DNA of 64,000 bases from Helicobacter sp. 11S03491-1 (lineage in GTDB: Bacteria > Campylobacterota > Campylobacteria > Campylobacterales > Helicobacteraceae), in NCBI RefSeq assembly GCF_002272835.1, contig NZ_MLAO01000002.1, positions 62,001 to 126,000 on the forward strand, written 5' to 3'. The position numbers and the translations under genes are program-made. The notes beneath the pieces were generated by a model that did not search any database, was not told the origin of the DNA, and was given only the letters and a program-made list of their open reading frames with translations. Positions 1 through 9,805 of the stretch are shown here, in pieces (position 1 is the first letter of the stretch; every line of letters begins with the position of its first letter).

Positions 1-1
1 T

Positions 2-736
2 ACATTATATCAGATCCAACAGACAGAAAAAAAATTCAAATTTAGCAAACAAAAAGCTATTGATAAGCTTATTGCAGAGAAGATTAAAGATCAAGAAATT
101 AAACGTTTGAATATTCATGTTGATGATGCCAAGGTTGAAGAAGAGATTGATAATATTGCTAAACACAATGGAATGGATAGGGATAATTTTGTAAGCGCGC
201 TAATGCATCAAGGCATAAGTTATGGGAAGTATAAAGATGAACTCAAAGAACAGATACAAACTCAGGAACTTTTGAGAAATATTTTGCTTTCAAATGTCAA
301 TACTGCAGGAGAAACACAAATGCGTGATTATTATAATAAGCACAAAGAAGAATTCAAAATTCCCAAAGATGTTGAGACAGTTCGATATATTTCTCGCGAT
401 CCTCAAGCGCTTAAAAAGGCTATTGAAAATCCAATGATGAATATTGCGGGCGTAGATCGCGGGGAAGAAAAAATTTCTTTAGAATCACTTAATTCTCAAA
501 TTGCTCAAGTATTTATTAAGACAGAAAAAAATGCTTTTACTCCTGTTCTTAATGCAGGAGGAGGAAGTTATGTATCCTTTTTTATTAAGGATAAAATAGG
601 TCAGACAGAGATCCCTTTTGCCCAAGCTAAGAATTTTATCGCTCAAAAATTAGTTGAGGGCAACCAAGATAGAATCTTGGATGAATATTTTGAAAAAATA
701 AAAGTAAAAGCAAAAATTAATGTCATAAGAGAATAA
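2..736 (+). CDS. SurA/PpiC-like periplasmic chaperone, 5' partial
   Basis: The reading frame is open from base 2, so the gene enters from outside the window; the internal TTG at 107 is not the real start. The visible 244 residues are rich in charged helices and resemble the SurA N-terminal chaperone region: a repeated K-x-K-A-I-D-K-L-I style helix, then a helical E-L-L-R-N-I-L segment and a basic C-terminus. By position it corresponds to H. pylori HP0659, which precedes the TPR gene, rnhA, rnc and aroC. Such proteins escort outer-membrane proteins through the periplasm. The signal peptide would lie upstream and cannot be seen. The stop codon abuts the next ATG, so the two are cotranscribed. 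The family call is by resemblance and synteny. Confidence 0.75.
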   Translation, partial: TLYQIQQTEKKFKFSKQKAIDKLIAEKIKDQEIKRLNIHVDDAKVEEEIDNIAKHNGMDRDNFVSALMHQGISYGKYKDELKEQIQTQELLRNILLSNVNTAGETQMRDYYNKHKEEFKIPKDVETVRYISRDPQALKKAIENPMMNIAGVDRGEEKISLESLNSQIAQVFIKTEKNAFTPVLNAGGGSYVSFFIKDKIGQTEIPFAQAKNFIAQKLVEGNQDRILDEYFEKIKVKAKINVIRE

Positions 737-1795
737 ATGAAGGATATTGCTTTTATTTATAGAGATCCTTTGTTTGGAATCGCAATTTTAATTGCAATTA
801 TTGCGATTGTAGCTTTGGCTGATTATAGTCGCAATCGTTACCGTTCTAAAAAACGATCCCAATCTTTGAAAAATCTTGCTAAGTCTTATGAATATGCAGG
901 TTTGAATGATGGGGTTATGGAATTTTTATCTCTGGCGCACAATCCGGTCCCTACACTCATGTTTTTGGCTCAAACCTATGCTAAAAGCGGGGATAATGAG
1001 CAAGCGATAAAAATTTATTTAAGTATGCTTGAAAAAACTTTTGAATCAAAAGACAAAATCCCAATTTTAGAGGCTTTGGGCATTACTTATTTTAATGCCG
1101 GATTCTTACAAAGAGCAAAAAATATTTTTCTTGAAGTGTTAAGAAGTTACCCTAGAAATTCTGGGGTTTTGTCTTATTTGATGCGTACTTATGAGAGTAT
1201 GGGAGAATACAAAAAAGCCTTAGAAGTTTTGGATTGTTTAGATGAATTGGAATTTGGCTCCAATAATCAGACTAAAGAAATTAGCGATAATAAAAATTAT
1301 CTCTATTTAATGATGATTATTAATGAGAATTTTCTTTCTTTAGAACAAAAACAAACTCAAATTGTTGCCTTAATGCACAAAGCTCCATCATTAAATAAAA
1401 TGGCATTAGCCTATCTCAAGACATATCACTTGCCTATATTTTGGCAACAGATATTGCAATTGTCTGATATTGATAATTTGATTGATTTGTTTTGGGGTTT
1501 TTTACCGGATGAAATTCCTTTTGAAATGATTGAAAATAGACAAAATATTTTAGATATTTATCGTGCTAAAGGATATATATGTGATGATAAAGAATGCGCC
1601 TTATTTGAATTGGAGCTTTTAAGAGTACTTCACCAAAATTCTCATCTCAAGGGGAGTATAGATTTTGAATACCGTTGCCATAGCTGTAAAAATATTTTTC
1701 CTTTTGATTCCTATCGTTGCCCTTCTTGTTCAGAACTGGGGATGATGGATTTGATCTTGAAACTTCGTAGAGTAAAAAATCATGAAACAAATTAA
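737..1795 (+). CDS. Membrane-anchored TPR protein with C-terminal zinc ribbon (LapB-like)
   Basis: The 352-residue protein begins with one hydrophobic segment (about residues 7-29), followed by a basic stretch and then TPR-like helical repeats (about 45-200). It ends with a rubredoxin-like metal site: CxxC at 314/317 and CPSC at 328/331. An N-terminal anchor, cytoplasmic TPRs and a C-terminal four-cysteine module is the architecture of E. coli LapB (YciM), which controls lipopolysaccharide synthesis through LpxC turnover. The positional counterpart in H. pylori is HP0660. The LapB assignment is my inference from architecture; overall identity is unknown. The gene starts immediately after the preceding stop and overlaps rnhA by 14 bases, so it lies in an operon with the RNase genes. 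Confidence 0.75.
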   Translation: MKDIAFIYRDPLFGIAILIAIIAIVALADYSRNRYRSKKRSQSLKNLAKSYEYAGLNDGVMEFLSLAHNPVPTLMFLAQTYAKSGDNEQAIKIYLSMLEKTFESKDKIPILEALGITYFNAGFLQRAKNIFLEVLRSYPRNSGVLSYLMRTYESMGEYKKALEVLDCLDELEFGSNNQTKEISDNKNYLYLMMIINENFLSLEQKQTQIVALMHKAPSLNKMALAYLKTYHLPIFWQQILQLSDIDNLIDLFWGFLPDEIPFEMIENRQNILDIYRAKGYICDDKECALFELELLRVLHQNSHLKGSIDFEYRCHSCKNIFPFDSYRCPSCSELGMMDLILKLRRVKNHETN

Positions 1796-2219
1796 ATTAT
1801 TCTGTGATGGATCTTCTTTGGGCAATCCTGGGGCTGGGGGGTATTGTGGTATCCTTCAATATGGAGGAATCCATAAGATTGTTTCTGGAGGGGAGAAAAT
1901 CACTACCAACAATCGTATGGAGCTACGAGCGGTTATTGAGTCGCTTAAATGCCTTAAAGAACCTTGTAAAATTGAATTATATAGTGATTCAAAATATGTG
2001 TGCGATGGCATTATGCTTTGGCTAAAGAATTGGGTAAAAAAGAATTTTTTAAATATTAAAAATCCTGATTTGTGGCAAGAGTATTTAAAATTTTCCAAAC
2101 CCCATGATATTCAAGCTATTTGGATAAAAGGGCATAACGGACATGCTCAAAATGAAAAATGTGATAGAATCGCTAAAGCTGAGGCTTTGAAATACAAAGA
2201 GGTAGAAGAAGATGGATAA
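1782..2219 (+). CDS. rnhA: Ribonuclease HI
   Basis: RNase HI cleaves the RNA strand of RNA-DNA hybrids (R-loops, primer remnants). The 145-residue length is typical. The catalytic carboxylates are all present: D9 in [11 protein letters not shown]47 in [10 protein letters not shown]69 in YSDSKYV and D128 in EKCDRIAK, with the catalytic-loop histidine near H118 (KGHNGH). The ATG lies 14 bases inside the upstream TPR gene and the end overlaps rnc by 8 bases, which indicates translational coupling. The order rnhA-rnc-aroC matches H. pylori. Confidence 0.97.
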   Translation: MKQIKLFCDGSSLGNPGAGGYCGILQYGGIHKIVSGGEKITTNNRMELRAVIESLKCLKEPCKIELYSDSKYVCDGIMLWLKNWVKKNFLNIKNPDLWQEYLKFSKPHDIQAIWIKGHNGHAQNEKCDRIAKAEALKYKEVEEDG

Positions 2220-2901
2220 AGCGGTAGAATTTATAAAATTAGAGCAAACTATTGGCTATGTATTCCATGATAAGGCATTGCTTTTAGAGGCATTGACTCA
2301 TAAAAGCTGCAAAACATCTTATAATAATGAAAGACTAGAATTTTTAGGCGATGCTGTTTTGGATTTGTTGGTAGGAGAATTTTTATTTCGTAGGTTTCCT
2401 CGGAGTGCTGAGGGAAATCTCTCTAAAATGCGTGCGGCTATTGTTAATGAAAAGGGCTTTATGAAACTTGCCCAAGCAATACAATTAGGCGCTTATTTGT
2501 ATATTTCTCAAAGTGAAGAATACAACAAGGGCAGGGATAAGCCCTCTATTCTTTCAAATGCTTTTGAAGCGCTTATGGGGGCAATCTATCTTGAAAGCGG
2601 GTTACAAAAAGTGCAGGAAATTGTTTATGATCTCTTAGAAAAAGTTTATCCAAAAATAGATTTTGAAAGTTTATTTGTCGATTTTAAGACAGCCCTTCAA
2701 GAACTCACTCAAGCAAGATTTTCCCAAATTCCTGAATATGTACTTATAGATGAAAGTGGTCCTGATCATCACAAAGAGTTTGAAATGAGCTTGTGGATTG
2801 ATGGTAAAAAATATGCGCAAGCCAAAGGTGCAAGTAAAAAAGATGCACAACAAAATTGTGCCAAAATCGCTTTTTGTAAGTTAAAAGAGGAGCAACCATG
2901 A
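2212..2901 (+). CDS. rnc: Ribonuclease III
   Basis: Double-strand-specific endonuclease for rRNA precursors and structured mRNAs. The 229-residue protein shows the family signature [15 protein letters not shown] (residues 39-53, with metal-binding E43 and D47), a second acidic pair in the region around residues 115-125 ([14 protein letters not shown]), and a C-terminal double-stranded-RNA-binding domain (about 156-228, ending with the basic KGASKKDAQ helix). It overlaps rnhA and the following aroC by a few bases. Confidence 0.97.
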   Translation: MDKAVEFIKLEQTIGYVFHDKALLLEALTHKSCKTSYNNERLEFLGDAVLDLLVGEFLFRRFPRSAEGNLSKMRAAIVNEKGFMKLAQAIQLGAYLYISQSEEYNKGRDKPSILSNAFEALMGAIYLESGLQKVQEIVYDLLEKVYPKIDFESLFVDFKTALQELTQARFSQIPEYVLIDESGPDHHKEFEMSLWIDGKKYAQAKGASKKDAQQNCAKIAFCKLKEEQP

Positions 2902-3983
2902 ATGTATTTGGAGAGAGATTTAAGGTGATGACTTTTGGAGAGTCACATGGAAGCGCTATAGGTTGTGTTGTTGATGGAGTGCCGGCGGGATTGAGGGTTG
3001 ATGAGAATTTTATAAATCAAGAAATGGATAGACGTAGGGGAGGTAAAAATCGTTATTCTACTCCGCGAAGCGAAGCAGATAAAATAGAGATTTTGAGTGG
3101 CGTTTTTGAGGGGATAAGCACAGGTATGCCTATTGCCTTGTTGATTAGAAATACGAATGTCAAAACCAAAGATTATGAAAGCATTCAATCTGTTTTCCGA
3201 CCCGGTCATGCTGATTGGACTTATATGCAAAAATATGGGATTAGAGATTATCGAGGCGGGGGGAGAAGCTCAGCACGCGAAAGTGCTGCAAGGGTAGCAG
3301 GTGGGGCAATTGCCAAATTGCTGCTTCATGAATTGGGCATTATTTGCGAAAGCGGTATTTACGCTATTGGTGGAATACAGGCACAAAATTTGGATTTTGA
3401 ATATGCAAAAAAAAGTGAGATTTTTGCTCTAGATCCAAATGTTGAAGAAAAACAAAAGGCATTGATTCGTGCGGCAAAAGGCGATCAAGATAGCATAGGA
3501 GGAGTAGCACTTCTTCAAGCCAGGAGACACAAAGGTAGAATGGTTGAAGGACTTGGAGAACCTTTGTATTATAAGCTTGATGGTGTTATTGGCGGTATGA
3601 TGATGGGGCTTAATGGCGTGAAGGCTGTTGAGATTGGGGATGGGATAAGGGCTTCAGAAGTTCGAGGAAGTCAAAATAATGATGCAATGGATGTAAAAGG
3701 ATTTTTAAGCAACCATTCCGGAGGGATTCTTGGGGGGATTAGCAATGGTGAAAATATTGTTGTAAAAATCTATTTTAAACCTACTCCAAGTATTTTTTTG
3801 CCACAAAAAACTATCAATACAAAAGGAGAAAATACACTTTGTGAACTTAAAGGCAGGCATGATCCTTGTATTGCTATTCGAGGGAGTGTTGTGTGTGAAA
3901 GCTTGCTTGCTTTGATTTTGGCTGATATGGTATTGTTGCATACGGCTACAAGATTGGAAAATATCAAAAAAATCTATAATTGA
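2898..3983 (+). CDS. aroC: Chorismate synthase
   Basis: Last step of the shikimate pathway: converts 5-enolpyruvylshikimate-3-phosphate to chorismate with reduced FMN. At 361 residues it is full length. Recognisable motifs are [14 protein letters not shown] near the N-terminus, [14 protein letters not shown] (about 44-57), the [11 protein letters not shown] motif (about 118-128), and D-A-M-D at about 263 followed by [14 protein letters not shown]. The start overlaps the rnc stop by 4 bases (ATGA), so it is the last gene of the rnhA-rnc-aroC operon. A strong palindrome follows about 240 bases downstream. Confidence 0.98.
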   Translation: MNVFGERFKVMTFGESHGSAIGCVVDGVPAGLRVDENFINQEMDRRRGGKNRYSTPRSEADKIEILSGVFEGISTGMPIALLIRNTNVKTKDYESIQSVFRPGHADWTYMQKYGIRDYRGGGRSSARESAARVAGGAIAKLLLHELGIICESGIYAIGGIQAQNLDFEYAKKSEIFALDPNVEEKQKALIRAAKGDQDSIGGVALLQARRHKGRMVEGLGEPLYYKLDGVIGGMMMGLNGVKAVEIGDGIRASEVRGSQNNDAMDVKGFLSNHSGGILGGISNGENIVVKIYFKPTPSIFLPQKTINTKGENTLCELKGRHDPCIAIRGSVVCESLLALILADMVLLHTATRLENIKKIYN

Positions 3984-4220
3984 TGATCTCAATTTTACAA
4001 AATAAAATAATTAGCAAACCCAACATGAGAAATAAGAACATGACAAGAGTATAAAAAACAGATAAAAAGAACCAATCAACCAAATAAAACAATTATGGAA
4101 TTTTGTCTCAAAAACATGGCATTGGAGATACCATAAATAAAATCAAAGCTATTTCTAATTCAAAGTAAAATCTTTTGTTTTGTTGAGTGAGATTTTAGAG
4201 AATACTTTTTATGAGAGTAT

Positions 4221-4256
4221 ATTTTAATTCCAAAATCCGGATTTTGGAATTAAAAT
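4221..4256. terminator. Perfect 36-bp palindrome, probable bidirectional terminator between aroC and ilvD
   Basis: Bases 4221-4238 are the exact reverse complement of 4239-4256, with a CCGG centre and A/T-rich arms ending in T-runs in both directions. It sits between convergent aroC and ilvD and contains the ilvD stop codon (4250-4252). This fits an intrinsic terminator usable from either side, although there is essentially no loop. Confidence 0.7.
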
Positions 4257-5938
4257 TCTGTTTTTAAAATAGCGCCATTGCTAGCATTGCTTACCAAAAG
4301 AGAGTAGCGTTTAAGCCATTTGCTTTGAATTTGTTTTTGTTTGGGCTGCCATTTTTGTCTGCGTTTTTCTAAAATATCTTCTTGTACAAGGAGTTCAAGA
4401 ATACCTTCATTGACATCAATCTTGATAGAATCCCCATTTTCTACAAGTCCAATGACTCCTCCCTCAGCAGCTTCAGGACTGACATGCCCGATACAAGCTC
4501 CTCTGGTAGCCCCACTAAATCTCCCATCTGTAATAAGAGCGACGCTTTCTCCTAATCCCATTCCCATGATTAAACTTGTAGGGCTTAGCATTTCAGGCAT
4601 ACCCGGACCACCCTTTGGACCCTCATAACGGATGATGACAATATTTCCGGCTTGGACTTTTTTGGTTGATATTCCTTGGATAGCTTCTTCTTGAGAATCA
4701 AATACAACAGCTGTGCCTGTGAAATTTTTCATATTTTCAGCCATTGCGCCAACTTTGACAACTGCACCTTCTTGGGCAAGGTTGCCATAAAGGATTTTTA
4801 ACCCTCCTGTTTGAGAATAAGCATTTTCATTAGTATGGATAATTTGGGTGTCTATAATTTTGGCATTTTGAATCCTCTCAAGAATGCTTTCTCCTGTGAT
4901 GGTGGGCGTATCTTGAATAATATTGCCACGTTTATTGACTTCATTCATGACTGCGCTTACTCCTCCGGCACGATTGATATCTTCCATAAATACATTGGTT
5001 ACTGCCGGAGCAATTTTTGTGAGGTGAGAGACATTTTTTGCAATTTCGTTGATATTTCTGAGATTAAAATCTACTTCAGCTTCTTTGGCAATAGCTAACA
5101 TGTGCAAGACTGTGTTGGTGCTCCCACCCATTGCCATATCTACAACAAAGGCATTGTGGATGGCTTTTGCATTGAGGATATTTCTCATTTTGAATTTTTT
5201 GCTTTTGGCTTCATCCAAAGCGATAGCAACAATTCTTCTGGCTGCTTGATGCAATAATTCTTCCCTCTCTTTGGTCAAAGCGGGGATTGTTCCATTCCCA
5301 CTGAGCGCTATTCCCATCGCTTCACAAAGAGTATTCATTGAGTTAGCCGTAAACATTCCACTACAACTTCCTCCGCTTGGGCAGGCTTTGCATTCTATTT
5401 CATAGAGTTTATCTTGACTAATTTTTTTAGCTTCATAAGCTCCTACAGCCTCAAAAACTTGTGAAAGACCAATACGACTCCCATCACTGAGTGTTCCTGC
5501 AAGCATAGGTCCCCCACTTACAAAAATCGTAGGTACATTAACCCGTAAAGCTCCCATAATCATACCCGGAACAATTTTGTCGCAATTGGGGATGCATACC
5601 ATTGCATCAAGTTTATGGGCATTCATCACAGTTTCAATACAATCTGCAATAAGCTCTCTACTGGGGAGACTATAAAGCATCCCATCATGCCCCATTGCAA
5701 TCCCGTCATCTACGCCAATGGTATTAAATTCAAAAGGCACTCCTCCGGCTTTATAGATTTCTTCTTTAACAATTCGTCCATATTCGGGTAAAAAATAATG
5801 ACCCGGTATAATGTCAATATAACTATTAGCTACCCCAATGAAGGGTTTGTCAAAATCCTCATCTTTTAATCCTGCACCTCTAAGCAAACTTCTATGAGGT
5901 GTTCTTGAATATCCTTTTTTGATTGTGTCGCTTCGCAT
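4250..5938 (-). CDS. ilvD: Dihydroxy-acid dehydratase
   Basis: Penultimate step of valine/isoleucine synthesis (and precursor supply for leucine and pantothenate): dehydrates 2,3-dihydroxy-3-methyl acids. The 562-residue protein carries the iron-sulfur cysteines in CIPNCDK (C115, C119) and [11 protein letters not shown] (C186, C192). The first ligand region reads IPGH rather than PCN, like the oxygen-sensitive [4Fe-4S] type; the cluster type is inference. [23 protein letters not shown] near the C-terminus is the second family signature. ATG at 5938 follows a TATAAT at 5986-5991 and a 9-bp inverted repeat. H. pylori needs branched-chain amino acids, so this gene suggests wider biosynthetic ability here. 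Confidence 0.97.
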   Translation of the reverse strand: MRSDTIKKGYSRTPHRSLLRGAGLKDEDFDKPFIGVANSYIDIIPGHYFLPEYGRIVKEEIYKAGGVPFEFNTIGVDDGIAMGHDGMLYSLPSRELIADCIETVMNAHKLDAMVCIPNCDKIVPGMIMGALRVNVPTIFVSGGPMLAGTLSDGSRIGLSQVFEAVGAYEAKKISQDKLYEIECKACPSGGSCSGMFTANSMNTLCEAMGIALSGNGTIPALTKEREELLHQAARRIVAIALDEAKSKKFKMRNILNAKAIHNAFVVDMAMGGSTNTVLHMLAIAKEAEVDFNLRNINEIAKNVSHLTKIAPAVTNVFMEDINRAGGVSAVMNEVNKRGNIIQDTPTITGESILERIQNAKIIDTQIIHTNENAYSQTGGLKILYGNLAQEGAVVKVGAMAENMKNFTGTAVVFDSQEEAIQGISTKKVQAGNIVIIRYEGPKGGPGMPEMLSPTSLIMGMGLGESVALITDGRFSGATRGACIGHVSPEAAEGGVIGLVENGDSIKIDVNEGILELLVQEDILEKRRQKWQPKQKQIQSKWLKRYSLLVSNASNGAILKTEF

Positions 5939-5953
5939 TTTGTACTCCTAAAG

Positions 5954-5974
5954 TCATTCAAGGCACTTGAATGA
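5954..5974 (-). promoter_or_regulatory. Inverted repeat in the ilvD leader, operator-like
   Basis: TCATTCAAG and CTTGAATGA form a perfect 9-bp inverted repeat with a 3-base spacer. It lies between the ilvD -10 box and its ATG, about where transcription should start. It could be a repressor site or a short 5' hairpin; the ligand or regulator is unknown. Confidence 0.45.
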
Positions 5975-5985
5975 GCCTATTTTAT

Positions 5986-5991
5986 ATTATA
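5986..5991 (-). promoter_or_regulatory. -10 box of ilvD
   Basis: Perfect TATAAT on the minus strand, 47 bases upstream of the ilvD ATG. No clear -35 box, as is usual for Helicobacter housekeeping promoters. Confidence 0.55.
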
Positions 5992-6090
5992 CCTTATAAA
6001 ATTATTATAATCATCTTAATTTGTCATGTTGTTTCAAGTTAGGCTTGAGGGATTTTATTGTAAGATTACAAGTAAAATTTGGAGGCTTTG

Positions 6091-7878
6091 ATGTGCGGGA
6101 TTGTTGGGTATATTGGCAATAATGAAAAAAAAGAGATTTTACTCAATGGCTTAAAAGAGCTTGAATATCGTGGCTACGATAGTGCAGGTATTGCAGTGCT
6201 TGCAGCAGGAGAACTGAAAAATTTTAAAGCTGTGGGTAAAATTTGCAATCTTGAGAACAAATGTTTGGATTTTGTTTCAGAGGGATTTGGACTGGGAATA
6301 GGGCATACGCGTTGGGCAACACACGGGAAACCTACAGAAGTCAATGCACACCCGCATATTGCCCAATTTAGCAATGTTGTTCATAATGGGATTATCGAAA
6401 ATTACCAAGAGATCAAAAAAGATTTAGAGCAAAAAGGGCATCAATTTGTAAGTCAAACAGATACAGAAGTGATCGTGCATTTATTTGAAGAAAATCTTAA
6501 AAATTTTGATGATGGGTTAGAGGCATTTAAGCAAACTATCAATACTTTGAGTGGGGCGTATGCGATTTTACTCATTACTAAAAAATATCCCGATAGAATT
6601 TTTTATGCTAAAAATGGTTCCCCTTTGATTGTAGCCAAAGGTGAAGGTGGGATTTATTTTGCCAGTTCAGATGCGCCTTTGGTCGGCTATGCTAATAAAG
6701 TTGTCTATCTTGAAGATGGTGAAATTGGCAGTATGGATAGTGTTGGATTTGAGTTGCTTAAAAATATCAAACCCTTAGAACATAACAAAGCCTTTGCTCA
6801 AAAAGAGGGCTTCAGATATTTTATGGAAAAAGAAATTTATGAGCAACATAAGGTTTTGCTTGAAACGATGATGGGGCGAGTGAGTCAGGAGGGGATTAAT
6901 TTAGAATCTATTTGCGGGGATTTTTTTGAAGGTATTCATCAAATCACAATTTGCGCTTGTGGGACAAGCTATCATGCAGGCATGAGTGGCAAATATCTTT
7001 TAGAGAGAATTTCCAAAATCAAGACAAATGTAGTGATTGCCAGTGAATTCCGATACGCAAATCCTGTGATGGAAAAAGATGAGTTATTTGTTGTTATTTC
7101 CCAAAGTGGAGAAACAGCTGATACCCTAGAAGCCCTTAAACTTGCCAAAGCCAATCGTCTCAAAACTTTAGCCATTTGCAATGTAGATAACAGCTCAATT
7201 GTTCGAGAAAGTGATGGAGTGATTCTTACGCGTGCAGGGATTGAAAAAGGTGTGGCATCCACAAAAGCATTTGCTACTCAAGTAATGGTATTATGGATAT
7301 TAAGCGTTTATATTGCTTGCCAAAAACAACTTTTAAATCAAGATGAGTTTAAAAATCAAGTACAATCTATGCTTCAAGCCAGCAAGGCAACAAAGGTTGA
7401 TTCTAAATTACATGAACGTTTAAAAAGACTTTCAAAGCGTTATTTGCATGGTCATGGATTCTTTTTTATCGGTCGAGATATATTTTATCCATTAGCTTTG
7501 GAAGGGGCATTAAAGCTTAAGGAAATTAGTTACTTGCACGCAGAAGGATATCCAAGTGGGGAAATGAAGCATGGACCTATCGCTCTTGCAGATTCTTTGT
7601 TATTTACTGTGGCTTTGATGCCCAAGCATCTTTTATATGAAAAAATTAAAAGCAATGTTGAAGAATTAAGCGCAAGAGATGCCACTATTTGTGCTATTAG
7701 CTCACAAGATTTTGAAGTAGCTGATGATATGGTTTATATCAATCCGGGAGCAAGCTATATGGAAGAGTTTTTTTCAATGATGGTTGTTTTGCAACTTTTA
7801 GCTTTAGAAATTTCTATTAAGCTTGGTAATGATGTAGATATGCCCAGAAATTTGGCCAAGAGTGTCACAGTAGAGTAA
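6091..7878 (+). CDS. glmS: Glutamine-fructose-6-phosphate aminotransferase (isomerizing)
   Basis: Makes glucosamine-6-phosphate from fructose-6-phosphate and glutamine, the entry to peptidoglycan and LPS amino-sugars. The start is placed at ATG 6091 because the N-terminal amidotransferase nucleophile must be Cys2 (MCGIVGYIG) and a strong GGAGG lies at 6081-6085; an upstream in-frame TTG at 6079 would bury the cysteine. The 595-residue protein has the class-II amidotransferase domain (GHTRWATHG, HNGIIENY), two SIS sugar-isomerase domains (CGTSYHAG; SQSGETADTLEAL; LHAEGYPSGEMKHGPIAL) and the expected C-terminus PRNLAKSVTVE. It converges with the OMP gene with no intergenic bases. Confidence 0.98.
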   Translation: MCGIVGYIGNNEKKEILLNGLKELEYRGYDSAGIAVLAAGELKNFKAVGKICNLENKCLDFVSEGFGLGIGHTRWATHGKPTEVNAHPHIAQFSNVVHNGIIENYQEIKKDLEQKGHQFVSQTDTEVIVHLFEENLKNFDDGLEAFKQTINTLSGAYAILLITKKYPDRIFYAKNGSPLIVAKGEGGIYFASSDAPLVGYANKVVYLEDGEIGSMDSVGFELLKNIKPLEHNKAFAQKEGFRYFMEKEIYEQHKVLLETMMGRVSQEGINLESICGDFFEGIHQITICACGTSYHAGMSGKYLLERISKIKTNVVIASEFRYANPVMEKDELFVVISQSGETADTLEALKLAKANRLKTLAICNVDNSSIVRESDGVILTRAGIEKGVASTKAFATQVMVLWILSVYIACQKQLLNQDEFKNQVQSMLQASKATKVDSKLHERLKRLSKRYLHGHGFFFIGRDIFYPLALEGALKLKEISYLHAEGYPSGEMKHGPIALADSLLFTVALMPKHLLYEKIKSNVEELSARDATICAISSQDFEVADDMVYINPGASYMEEFFSMMVVLQLLALEISIKLGNDVDMPRNLAKSVTVE

Positions 7879-8595
7879 TTAGAATTTGTAATTATACATA
7901 ATATAGGGCATAAGACTGGTTTCAAATCTCCCGCTATTTAAAAGAGTCTTGACCGTTGGGAGTATCTTGATCCCAAATTCAATGCGATGTTTGATAAAAA
8001 TACTCAATGTTACCCCTCCTTCTATCATCAATCCGGCCGTATAAATGGCATCTTTAAATAAAGAAAAATTGCCATTATCTGTATAAATAACTCCCCCTCC
8101 CCCAAGCCCCCCAAAAAATCCTAAAAAATGTTTATAACTCCTGTTTAAAGGAAATTCTCCAATCATATCAATGCCCAAAGAAAACATAGCATAAAAAGAA
8201 CGGCTGGGATCATTTACCCATTGATAATTGAGCATTCCTGTTGCCATATCCAGATCAAAGAACCCTCTAATTCCTATATTTTTATTAAAAAAAGTTTGAA
8301 CGCCACTTTTGATAGAAAATATAGCGGGCGAATCTGTGTGGCTTTTGTTTTGGTAATCTTTTTTGATTTCAACCCCTCCAATCCCAATCCCAATATATTT
8401 ACCACTTTTTTTTCGTATCAATTCTTGTTTATTTCTAATTTGGGCTATGCTTGAATCTTGGATATTATAATTATTGTTTTTAGGAGGTGGAGGGACGATT
8501 TGTCGGGGTGTATCTATAGAAATATCTTCGGCATCTAAAAGAGCGCATAAAAATAACCCGCACAAGAAAAATTCGCATAATCGACGCATTCTCAC
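7879..8595 (-). CDS. Outer-membrane beta-barrel protein (small OMP family)
   Basis: The 238-residue protein has a signal peptide (MRMRRLCEFFLCGLFLCALLDAE, likely cut after about residue 22), a Pro/Asn-rich linker, and then alternating glycine/aromatic strands (YIGIGIGGVEI, FYAMFSLGIDMIG, FLGFFGGLGGGGVIY). It ends with the barrel terminus YIMYNYKF, a terminal phenylalanine as recognised by BamA. This is the pattern of the small 8-stranded OMPs common in Helicobacter. Function is unknown. SD AAAGGTGAG precedes the ATG. It is divergent from mlaE. Confidence 0.75.
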   Translation of the reverse strand: MRMRRLCEFFLCGLFLCALLDAEDISIDTPRQIVPPPPKNNNYNIQDSSIAQIRNKQELIRKKSGKYIGIGIGGVEIKKDYQNKSHTDSPAIFSIKSGVQTFFNKNIGIRGFFDLDMATGMLNYQWVNDPSRSFYAMFSLGIDMIGEFPLNRSYKHFLGFFGGLGGGGVIYTDNGNFSLFKDAIYTAGLMIEGGVTLSIFIKHRIEFGIKILPTVKTLLNSGRFETSLMPYIMYNYKF

Positions 8596-8632
8596 CTTTC
8601 GAAGTATAGTTGGTTATGCAACTATTTTTTGT

Positions 8633-8650
8633 TATAATATTTGTTATAAT
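8633..8650 (+). promoter_or_regulatory. Tandem -10 boxes for the mla operon
   Basis: Two perfect TATAAT hexamers (8633-8638 and 8645-8650) sit in a 12-base direct repeat, 27-45 bases upstream of the mlaE ATG. They look like overlapping sigma-70 promoters. Confidence 0.5.
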
Positions 8651-8677
8651 TTTACCAAAAAATCACGAGGAAGGGCA

Positions 8678-9805
8678 ATGTCAAAAACTTCTTTGAGAAT
8701 TAGAAAGGATCCCCAAAAAACAATCCTTTGGCTTTATGGAGATTGGAATTTTCAAACAAATTCTAAAGACTTAAAAATTTTGAAAAATGCTATAGAAAGC
8801 AGCAATTTGGCTTTGATAATTGATTTTGAATCTATAGGGCATTTGGATTTTGTCTTTAGTGCATTTTTATTTGAATTTTTAAAATCTTCAAAAAAAGAGA
8901 TTGAGTTTATTAACATTCCAAGTAAAGCTTCCAAAATTCTAGAGACTACCCAAAATCTTTTGCCTAAATTCAAAGAAAGATCAAACCCATCTCTTCAACC
9001 CAATGTATTTAAAAAATGTATTGATTGGTGGGGTAGATATCTGGTCGGTTTTGTTCAAAAATCATTGGATTTTTTAAACTTTACAGGGATGGTGTTGTAT
9101 TTTTTTGTTCAATCATTGATCCACCCTTCAAAGATACGTTTAGCCCCATTATTTTATCATATTAATGAATCAGGGTTTAAGGCATTGCCGGTGAGTATTT
9201 TGACAGCTTTAATCGTAGGGTATGCTATTACGCTTCAAGGGGCTATACAGCTTCAAAATATGGGAGTGCCTTTGGTGAGTATTGAGACAACAGCCAAACT
9301 TTCTTTGCGTGAAATGGGTCCTTTTATATTAGCTCTTGTTATAGCAGGCAGGAGCGCTTCAAGTTTCACAGCCCAAATTGGAGTCATGAAGATAACCGAA
9401 GAGTTAAATGCCATGAAGACAATGAATTTTAGCCCTTTTGATTTTTTGGTTATTCCTCGAGTCCTGGCGCTTATTATTGCTATGCCTTTGTTAGTTTTTT
9501 TAAGTGATGCTTTTACGTTGTTTGGGGGAATGATGGCTATTAAATACCAGCTTGGAATCGGGTTTGGGCAATATATAGATAGATTTTATGAGACAGTGAG
9601 TTGGAATCATTTTTGGGTAGGGATGATAAAAGCGCCATTTTTTGGTTGGGCGATTGCAATGGTGGGTTGTTTTAGAGGTTTTGAAGTCAAAGGGGATACT
9701 GAAGAAGTTGGAAGACTTACGACTATTAGTGTTGTGAATGCGCTTTTTTGGATTATTTTTATCAATGCGCTTTTTTCGATTATTTTTACAAAGTTGAGTG
9801 TATGA
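8678..9805 (+). CDS. mlaE: MlaE-type ABC permease with N-terminal STAS-like domain
   Basis: Inner-membrane permease of a lipid/MCE transporter. The start is ATG 8678 (MSKTSLRIRKDPQ), preceded by ACGAGGA; longer in-frame starts would run over the divergent OMP gene and two promoters. About residues 1-105 look like a STAS/MlaB domain (IDFESIGHLDFVFSAFLFEFL). The rest is the MlaE fold with several membrane segments and the family stretch A-L-V-I-A-G-R-S-A-S-S-F-T-A-Q-I-G. Fusion of STAS to permease is usual for epsilonproteobacteria (H. pylori HP1466). Its stop overlaps the mlaF ATG (ATGA). Confidence 0.92.
   Translation: MSKTSLRIRKDPQKTILWLYGDWNFQTNSKDLKILKNAIESSNLALIIDFESIGHLDFVFSAFLFEFLKSSKKEIEFINIPSKASKILETTQNLLPKFKERSNPSLQPNVFKKCIDWWGRYLVGFVQKSLDFLNFTGMVLYFFVQSLIHPSKIRLAPLFYHINESGFKALPVSILTALIVGYAITLQGAIQLQNMGVPLVSIETTAKLSLREMGPFILALVIAGRSASSFTAQIGVMKITEELNAMKTMNFSPFDFLVIPRVLALIIAMPLLVFLSDAFTLFGGMMAIKYQLGIGFGQYIDRFYETVSWNHFWVGMIKAPFFGWAIAMVGCFRGFEVKGDTEEVGRLTTISVVNALFWIIFINALFSIIFTKLSV

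Noticed and set aside
4250-5938. ilvD product as a sugar-acid dehydratase (edd-like)
   Set aside because: Length and the [17 protein letters not shown] and GRFSGATRG motifs fit IlvD; edd proteins differ in these stretches.
6079-6090. Upstream TTG start of glmS
   Set aside because: GlmS must start Met-Cys so the cysteine becomes the N-terminal nucleophile; GGAGG fits ATG 6091.
8474-8677. N-terminal extension of mlaE
   Set aside because: It overlaps the divergent OMP gene and its own promoter; ATG 8678 has a good ribosome site and the extension shows no domain.
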